Shown: piece after piece, positions 22,284-27,433 of the stretch | Position numbering within the stretch: the stretch's first letter is position 1 | Layout of the letters: each line of letters opens with the position of its first letter | Assembly: GCA_002440975.1 (NCBI GenBank) | Contig: DJWN01000097.1 | Location: 1,383-28,815, forward strand | Length of the DNA: 27,433 nucleotides | Source of the DNA: Bacteroidales bacterium UBA6229 | GTDB taxonomy: Bacteria; Bacteroidota; Bacteroidia; Bacteroidales; F082 | Direction: 5' to 3' | Notes under the pieces: model-generated | Database searches by the model: none | Seen by the model: only the letters and a program-made list of their open reading frames with translations | What the model was told of the DNA's origin: nothing | Translations under genes and position numbers: made by a program

Positions 22284-23585
22284 ATGCAAACAAAACAAGT
22301 AGTAGTTTTTTGGTTCAGGCGCGATTTGCGTTTGGATGATAACCACGGACTTTATGAGGCCTTGAAAAGTGGCGTTCCGGTATTGCCCTTATTTATTTTT
22401 GATACGGAAATACTGGATAAATTACCTTCAAAAAAAGATGCCCGCGTTGAGTTTATACACCATCATCTCGAAAAAATTTATCAAGAACTTAATCGTAATG
22501 GATCTGGTCTTTATGTTACAAATGGCAAACCTGCTGAAATTTTTCGTGAACTGCTTTCCAAACATAAAATTAAGGCTGTTTATGCTAATAAAGATTATGA
22601 GCCATATGCCTTGCACCGTGATGAAAACGTAAAAAAACTGCTGCAAGCTAATCATGCTGATTTAAAGCTATTTAAAGATCAGGTGATTTTTGAGGAAAGC
22701 GAAGTTGTAAAAGACAATGGCAAGCCTTATACTGTTTATACCCCTTTTTCGCGCAAGTGGAAAGCTAAATTGCTGGAAGAGCCTTTATCCAATTTTCCAT
22801 CCGAAAAGTATTTGGACAATTTTATAAAACAGAAAGGCACTTTCCTTAGTTTGCAACTAATTGGTTTTGAACCAACAGGAATGAAATTTCCTGAGCCGCT
22901 TTTGAAAGATGAAAGACTTGAAAAATATCAGGTAACCCGTAATATTCCCGCCCTTGATAGCACTACAAAAACAGGTGTTCATCTCAGGTTCGGAACGATA
23001 AGCGTTAGAAAACTGGTTCGACTGGCTCAGAAAACCAGTGAAACCTACCTCAACGAATTGATCTGGCGTGAGTTTTTTATGCAGATTCTGTTTCATTTCC
23101 CACATGTTGAAACGCAAAATTTTAATGTAAAATATGATCATGTCCAATGGCGCAATAACGAGCAAGACTTTAAAAATTGGTGTGATGGAAAAACAGGTTA
23201 TCCCATGGTGGATGCCGGTATGTGCGAGCTAAATGCCACAGGTTTTATGCACAACAGGTTGCGTATGCTTGTTGCGTCATTTTTAACCAAACATCTGCTT
23301 ATCGACTGGCGCTGGGGAGAAGCCTATTTTGCGGAAAAATTGCTCGATTACGAGCTAGCTTCCAACAATGGTAACTGGCAATGGGCTGCCGGAACAGGTT
23401 GTGATGCTGCGCCGTATTTCAGGGTTTTTAATCCAATGGAACAGCACAAAAAATTTGATCCTCATAGTGAATACGTTAAAAAGTGGGTGCCTGAATGGCA
23501 GGAGCTTAGCTATATTCAACCTATTGTTGATCATAAATTCGCTCGCGAAAGAGCAATCAACACTTATAAAGAAGCTTTGAACTAA
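22284..23585 (+). CDS. phrB: Deoxyribodipyrimidine photolyase (class I CPD photolyase)
   Basis: FAD-dependent, light-driven repair of cyclobutane pyrimidine dimers. The 433 residues comprise the N-terminal antenna-binding Rossmann domain (VVVFWFRRDLRLDDNHGL) and the C-terminal FAD domain. Against the E. coli enzyme the key residues map with a constant offset: E258 and W261 in ELIWREFF (E274, W277), N324 and M328 in FMHNRLRM (N341, M345; this Met marks CPD rather than 6-4 enzymes), and the electron-transfer triad W289, W342, W365 (W306, W359, W382). GCDAAPYFRVFNP is the FAD-binding signature. All expected residues are present, so it should be active. Its presence implies exposure to light. Antenna cofactor is not readable. 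A near-motif TAACTTTC at 22239 could be the promoter. Confidence 0.96.
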   Translation: MQTKQVVVFWFRRDLRLDDNHGLYEALKSGVPVLPLFIFDTEILDKLPSKKDARVEFIHHHLEKIYQELNRNGSGLYVTNGKPAEIFRELLSKHKIKAVYANKDYEPYALHRDENVKKLLQANHADLKLFKDQVIFEESEVVKDNGKPYTVYTPFSRKWKAKLLEEPLSNFPSEKYLDNFIKQKGTFLSLQLIGFEPTGMKFPEPLLKDERLEKYQVTRNIPALDSTTKTGVHLRFGTISVRKLVRLAQKTSETYLNELIWREFFMQILFHFPHVETQNFNVKYDHVQWRNNEQDFKNWCDGKTGYPMVDAGMCELNATGFMHNRLRMLVASFLTKHLLIDWRWGEAYFAEKLLDYELASNNGNWQWAAGTGCDAAPYFRVFNPMEQHKKFDPHSEYVKKWVPEWQELSYIQPIVDHKFARERAINTYKEALN

Positions 23586-23647
23586 AGAACCTAAATTCCT
23601 AAAAATTTCGTTTATTTGCTTTTGTGATCCAAATCTCTTGCATTTTT

Positions 23648-24823
23648 ATGACTGACAAATACACTTTTACAGACGTATTGACTTCTGAAGCTGAAAAAAA
23701 ATGGTTGGAATTTCCTTCCGCCCTATACAAGAATGATCCGAATTATGTGCGTCCCATCGACCAGGATGTAACTAAACTGTTTGATAAAAAGCAGAACAAG
23801 CTTTTACGAAAAGGTGAAGCCGTGCGATTTTTGTTGTACGAGAAAAATCAGGTCGTTGGGCGCATTGCAGCTTTCATTGATCCAAACACTGCCAAAAACA
23901 ACGATCAATCAACGGGTGGCTGTGGTTTTTTTGATTGTATTGATGATCAGGCTGCTGCGAATGTTTTGTTTGATGCAGCCAAAAAATGGCTCAAGGAACG
24001 TGGCATGGAAGCTATGGATGGCCCGATCAATTTTGGCGATCGGGATAATTTCTGGGGTTGTCTGGCCGACGGATTTACAGAGCCACTCTATAATATGCCC
24101 TACAATTTTCCATATTATAACAAGCTTTTTGAAAACTACGGATTTCAAAATTATTTTAACCAATACACCTACCGCAGATTGATATATAATGGAGGATTAA
24201 GTCCTGTCGTTAAAGAAAAAGCGGAGCGTCTGCTTCGTAATCCCGACTACGAATTCAGGATGATCAGCAGGAAAAATATCGACAAGTTTGCGGAAGATTT
24301 TATGATCATATACAACAAGGCCTGGGGAAGTATTCCCGGCGTAAAAAAAATTACGCACGCCCATGCGATGGCTTTGCTCAACCAGCTAAAACCCATTTTA
24401 GATACGCGTTTGGTGTATTATGGTTATTACAAAGATGAGCCTATTGCCTTTTTTATTATGATGCAGGATTTGAATCAGATCATCCGAAAATTTAATGGTA
24501 AACTTAACTGGTTCAACAAATTGAGACTAATGGTAGATTTAAAACTTTTTAAAAGGGCCGACAGAATCATTGGCAGAATCTTCGGAATCGTACCAGAGCA
24601 TCAGGGCAAAGGCGTTGATGGTGGTCTGGTAATCGCCTTTCAAAAAGTGGCACTACAAAAGAATTTCCCCTACAAAGAGTTACAAATGAACTGGATAGGA
24701 GATTTCAATCAACCGATGATGAAAGTAGTCGAAAGCATTGGCGGTGAAATCTACAAAACCCACATCACTTACCGATATCTTTTTGATCGCAATAAACCCT
24801 TTAAAAGAGCAACGAAAGGATAG
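23648..24823 (+). CDS. GNAT-like acyltransferase family protein, 391 aa
   Basis: A 391-residue cytoplasmic protein from the ATG at 23648; a GTG at 23624 would add eight residues of poor quality. The C-terminal half has a GNAT acetyl-CoA loop, GIVPEHQGKGVDGGLVIAF (about 313-331), with the following helix and a strand LQMNWIGDFNQPMMKVVESIGG (a variant of the NxxxxxLxxxxGF motif). The N-terminal half (residues 1-180) has a second GNAT-like shape: VRFLLYEKNQVVGRIAAFID and GPINFGDRDNFWG, with GFQNYF at its end, so it may be a tandem of two GNAT folds with only the second one keeping the CoA loop. Close relatives in Bacteroidota are normally annotated simply as N-acetyltransferases or hypothetical proteins. 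Substrate unknown. It converges with yebC, with 5 bases between stops. Confidence 0.8.
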   Translation: MTDKYTFTDVLTSEAEKKWLEFPSALYKNDPNYVRPIDQDVTKLFDKKQNKLLRKGEAVRFLLYEKNQVVGRIAAFIDPNTAKNNDQSTGGCGFFDCIDDQAAANVLFDAAKKWLKERGMEAMDGPINFGDRDNFWGCLADGFTEPLYNMPYNFPYYNKLFENYGFQNYFNQYTYRRLIYNGGLSPVVKEKAERLLRNPDYEFRMISRKNIDKFAEDFMIIYNKAWGSIPGVKKITHAHAMALLNQLKPILDTRLVYYGYYKDEPIAFFIMMQDLNQIIRKFNGKLNWFNKLRLMVDLKLFKRADRIIGRIFGIVPEHQGKGVDGGLVIAFQKVALQKNFPYKELQMNWIGDFNQPMMKVVESIGGEIYKTHITYRYLFDRNKPFKRATKG

Positions 24824-24828
24824 GTAGC

Positions 24829-25539
24829 TTATTCAATATTGGTGAAAACCGCCTGCACATCATCATCGTCCTCCACTTTATCGAGGAATTTCTCAATATC
24901 TGCCATCTGATCTTCAGTAAAACTCACTGGTGAATTGGGAAAACGCTGTAGTTTAGCGGTAATTATTTCAATCTTTTTTTCTTCCAGTGCATCATGCAAA
25001 CTGCCAAAATTGGTAAAATCGGCATAAGCAAAGGCCGCATCTTCATGCACATCAATTTCCTCAAGGCCGGCATCAATCAGTTCCAGCTCAAGCTCTTCAA
25101 TGTCAATTTTTTCGGTGACTTTAAATTCGAAAACAGCTTTACGTGAAAACATAAAATCCAATGAACCCGAAGGCACAAACGAGCCACCAGCCTTGTTGAA
25201 ATAAGATTTAACATTGGCAACAGTGCGTGTGGTATTATCAGTGGCACATTCCACAACAACCAACACCCCATGAGGACCTTTGCCCTCATAAACCACTTCT
25301 ACCATGGTTTCTGCATCTTTACCTGCCGCGCGCTTGATAGCCGAATCAATATTGTCCTTGGGCATATTTTCAGCTTTGGCATTTTGGATTGCCTGCCGCA
25401 GCTTGGGATTCAAATCGGGATCGGGACCTCCTTCTTTGGCTGCAATCGTGATTAGTTTTCCTAGTTTGGGAAATACTTTCGACATCTTGTCCCAACGCTT
25501 TTCCTTTGCTGCTCTGCGGTATTCAAACGCTCTGCCCAT
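24829..25539 (-). CDS. YebC/PmpR (TACO1-like) family protein
   Basis: A 236-residue YebC/TACO1 family protein. The family was described as a transcriptional regulator in some bacteria; more recent work links members to translation through difficult proline stretches and, in mitochondria, to translational activation. The start MGRAFEYRRAAKEKRWDKMSKVFPKLGK is the Bacteroidota form of the family N-terminus; IAAKEGGPDPDLNPKLRQAIQNAKAENMPKDNIDSAIKRA and VYEGKGPHGVLVVVE are the diagnostic middle motifs, followed by NKAGGSFVPSGSLDFMFSRK. The third domain ends in an acidic tail (EDDDDVQAVFTNIE). All three family domains are complete. Its promoter motif at 25566-25573 stands 26 bases upstream. I leave the symbol empty because YebC subgroups differ in role. 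Confidence 0.95.
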   Translation of the reverse strand: MGRAFEYRRAAKEKRWDKMSKVFPKLGKLITIAAKEGGPDPDLNPKLRQAIQNAKAENMPKDNIDSAIKRAAGKDAETMVEVVYEGKGPHGVLVVVECATDNTTRTVANVKSYFNKAGGSFVPSGSLDFMFSRKAVFEFKVTEKIDIEELELELIDAGLEEIDVHEDAAFAYADFTNFGSLHDALEEKKIEIITAKLQRFPNSPVSFTEDQMADIEKFLDKVEDDDDVQAVFTNIE

Positions 25540-25565
25540 AGTGTTATAGTTTTGTATTCAAGGTG

Positions 25566-25573
25566 CAAAAATA
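25566..25573 (-). promoter_or_regulatory. -7 promoter motif TATTTTTG for the YebC gene
   Basis: The minus strand reads TATTTTTG, an exact TAnnTTTG match, 26 bases before the ATG at 25539, in the 157-base gap between the divergent yebC-like and rmuC genes. Confidence 0.5.
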
Positions 25574-25696
25574 GCAAGATGCCGGCAATACCGAAAGCGG
25601 GAGAAGAATTTTCTTGCCATCTAAACATTAATCCCATCAGGCACGGCTTTTTTTGCGAACTTTGTGCCTATATCACTTTATCTAAAAACACTTGTT

Positions 25697-27232
25697 ATGC
25701 TTGAGATATGGCTCGCTTCGGCTTCAATATTGCTGCTTATCATCGTCATTATTTTAATTTTTCGACATAAGAATAATCAAACGGATTTAAATCCTTTACT
25801 TACGCGATTGGATTTTATTGAAAAAAACAACCAGCGTTTTGAGCAAGAGATAAACAATGAGTTCAGAGAAAACAGGACGGAGCTGGCAGCTAATCTAAAA
25901 AATTTTCAGGAACAATTTCTCGAAACCCTGCGCGAGATCAACCGCAGTCAGCAGGAACAGATGAAAAACATCAGCGAAACAAGCCGGCAATCTATTTTCA
26001 ACCTCAATCAAACGCTTGAGGAAAAACTTTCTTTGTTGACTAATAAAAATGAAGAAAGCAGCCGTATTGGCCGTCAGGAACTGGCTCAGAATTTGAAAGG
26101 CTTGAATGAAGAGATGCAACGAAAACTTTCGGATTTGGGTAAAGCCCAAAAAGAACAAAACGATGCCGAAGTAGCACAACTGGAAAAATCTTTGCGACAG
26201 TTTCAGGAAGCTTTTTCGCAAAACGTGAAGGCATTCAATGATTTGCAACGCGAAAAGTTTGGCGATTTGGAAAAGAAACAAGCCGAGTTGATCACTTCAA
26301 CAGAATTGAAGCTTGAGAAAATGCGCGAAACAGTTGACGAAAAGCTGCAGAAAACGCTTGAGACACGCCTTGGACAATCGTTCGAACTGGTGAGCAAACA
26401 ACTCGAAAGCGTACAGAAAGGTTTGGGCGAGATGCAGACGCTTGCCAATGATGTTGGTGGCCTCAAACGCGTGCTTTCCAATGTGAAAACAAGAGGCGTG
26501 CTGGGCGAAATACAATTGGGAAATATTCTGGAACAAATACTGGCTCCCGAACAGTACGAAACCAATGTAAAAACAAAGCGTTCGAGTGGCGATCATGTGG
26601 AGTTTGCTATCAAACTACCCGGCCGAGATGAAGATGGCGGAAGCGTTTACCTGCCCATCGATGCTAAATTCCCGCAGGAAGCTTACCATTTATTGCAAAC
26701 TGCCTATGACGAAGGAAATATGGCCAAAGTGGATGAAGCTGTTAAGATTCTTGTACGTTCCATTAAAACATTTGCCAAAGATATTCGCGACAAATACCTC
26801 GATCCGCCCTATACCACTGATTTTGGGATTATGTTCCTGCCTATCGAAGGCTTGTATGCCGAAGTGATCCGGCACACCGATCTGGTGGAGCAATTACAGC
26901 GCGAGTTTAAGATTATCGTTACCGGGCCTACAACGCTTGCTGCGATTCTTAACAGCCTGCAGATGGGCTTTAAAACGCTTGCCATTCAAAAGCGCAGCAG
27001 TGAGGTGTGGCGGATTCTTGGCGAAGTAAAAACCGAATTTGGAAAGTTTGGTGATGTGCTCAAAAAGGCCCAGCAAAAAATTACGGAAGCCAATACCGAA
27101 ATTGATCGATTGGTAACCACCCGCACCAATGTTTTAACCCGAAAACTGCGTGCTGTGCAGGAACTGCCTGCTGCCGAAGATAACAAGCTGATTGATGAGG
27201 GTCTGTTGTTTGATGAGGATAGTGAGAATTAG
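25697..27232 (+). CDS. rmuC: DNA recombination protein RmuC
   Basis: RmuC family protein of 511 residues; members limit inversion between short inverted repeats and carry a restriction-endonuclease-like fold. The frame is open to a GTG at 25664, but the ATG at 25697 begins directly with the membrane anchor (LEIWLASASILLLIIVIILIF, about 2-22). A long coiled coil occupies about 30-250 (EQEINNEFRENRTELAANLKNFQEQF and many KxxLxxL heptads). The RmuC nuclease-like domain spans about 255-460: TRGVLGEIQLGNILEQIL, SGDHVEFAIKLPG, YLPIDAKFPQEAY (PD-(D/E)xK-type D and K), and TDFGIMFLPIEGLYAEV. The C-terminus ends in a short acidic tail. The architecture (TM anchor, coiled coil, nuclease-like domain) is complete. 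Divergent from the yebC-like gene. Confidence 0.95.
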   Translation: MLEIWLASASILLLIIVIILIFRHKNNQTDLNPLLTRLDFIEKNNQRFEQEINNEFRENRTELAANLKNFQEQFLETLREINRSQQEQMKNISETSRQSIFNLNQTLEEKLSLLTNKNEESSRIGRQELAQNLKGLNEEMQRKLSDLGKAQKEQNDAEVAQLEKSLRQFQEAFSQNVKAFNDLQREKFGDLEKKQAELITSTELKLEKMRETVDEKLQKTLETRLGQSFELVSKQLESVQKGLGEMQTLANDVGGLKRVLSNVKTRGVLGEIQLGNILEQILAPEQYETNVKTKRSSGDHVEFAIKLPGRDEDGGSVYLPIDAKFPQEAYHLLQTAYDEGNMAKVDEAVKILVRSIKTFAKDIRDKYLDPPYTTDFGIMFLPIEGLYAEVIRHTDLVEQLQREFKIIVTGPTTLAAILNSLQMGFKTLAIQKRSSEVWRILGEVKTEFGKFGDVLKKAQQKITEANTEIDRLVTTRTNVLTRKLRAVQELPAAEDNKLIDEGLLFDEDSEN

Positions 27233-27276
27233 ATTTAATAGGCTCAACATTTCAGCCTGATAGCTGTTATTGTCAA

Positions 27277-27433
27277 ATGGCTTACAAAACACCCAAATTT
27301 CAGCAATACACTTTCGAGCAGGTGCTTCACATTTCCCCGGCAGAAGCTTATGAAACCATTAAATCAGGGAAAGCAGTTTTGCATGATCTTTGCGAAGATT
27401 GGGAGGTACAGCAAGGCCGGCCTAATTTGAGCG
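27277..27433 (+). CDS. Start of a rhodanese-like domain protein (truncated by window edge)
   Basis: The ATG at 27277 opens a frame that runs to the end of the window (52 codons). The text YKTPKFQQYTFEQVLHISPAE is followed by EAYETIKSGKAVLHDLCEDWEVQQGRP, which fits the beginning of a rhodanese-like domain (ISPxEAxxxIxxGxAxxxDxRexwE). The strand VLHDLCEDWE replaces the usual D-V-R with D-L-C. The active-site cysteine loop would lie beyond the window, so activity cannot be judged. It follows rmuC by 44 bases on the same strand. Confidence 0.55.
   Translation, partial: MAYKTPKFQQYTFEQVLHISPAEAYETIKSGKAVLHDLCEDWEVQQGRPNLS

Noticed and set aside
27240..27258. Inverted repeat AGGCT / AGCCT after rmuC
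   Set aside because: A 5-bp stem without a following T-run; likely chance.
1..27433. tRNA or rRNA genes, CRISPR arrays, insertion sequences, prophage or att sites
   Set aside because: None seen on reading both strands by eye: no regularly spaced repeats with spacers, no transposase or integrase, and no cloverleaf-like sequence. Distant or degenerate cases could be missed without a covariance-model search.

Overview
The window reads as chromosomal DNA of a Bacteroidota bacterium, probably Bacteroidales/Marinilabiliales-like or Flavobacteriia-like; I cannot name a genus. The evidence is: two secreted proteins ending in type IX secretion (T9SS) sorting domains, a GEVED domain, Bacteroidota-type YebC and acyl-CoA dehydrogenase, start regions mostly without Shine-Dalgarno sequences, and repeated matches to the Bacteroidota -7 promoter element TAnnTTTG at sensible distances before start codons. 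Gene order is mostly household and metabolic. I see no phage, IS element, CRISPR array, tRNA or rRNA.

Layout. 1-3700 (minus): a small secreted Lys/Glu-rich coiled-coil protein and a large T9SS cargo protein, separated by a strong terminator whose loop holds a promoter motif. 3800-6511 (minus): a likely three-gene operon of an outer-membrane transporter-like protein, a RimK-like ATP-grasp ligase with the RLAN-type N-terminal domain, and a GNAT acetyltransferase overlapping it; this is the best candidate for an incompletely described system (predicted amide/peptide ligation plus acylation). 6723-9344 (plus): a VLCAD-length acyl-CoA dehydrogenase with a clear terminator, then an unknown protein. 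9330-11404 (minus): truA and a leucine-rich-repeat protein whose signal-peptide segment is cut off in frame by two adjacent stop codons. 11580-15599 (minus): a secreted M6 metalloprotease followed 6 bases later by a 14-TM MFS exporter.

15779-17133 (plus): hypC-hypD, the core of the Fe(CN)2CO assembly scaffold for [NiFe] hydrogenase, here without hypABEF or a hydrogenase. 17138-19179 (minus): an AAA_14/DUF4143 ATPase preceded by two tandem operator-like repeats, and an SDR oxidoreductase lacking the usual Tyr/Lys pair. 19282-24823 (plus): EamA transporter, DUF2007 protein, class IV aminotransferase, CAP+SPOR envelope protein, CPD photolyase with an intact Trp triad, and a 391-aa GNAT-like protein. 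The DUF2007 gene has a full Shine-Dalgarno sequence, unusual for this phylum. 24829-25539 (minus): YebC. 25697-27232 (plus): RmuC. 27277 to the edge: start of a rhodanese-like protein.

After start-site correction no gene-free stretch exceeds about 210 bases; the largest (6512-6722) holds a promoter motif and a near-palindrome, and the next (15600-15778) holds divergent promoter motifs. Several starts were moved inward from the longest reading frame because the inner ATG begins a clean signal peptide or conserved domain and often lies 20-30 bases after a -7 motif.
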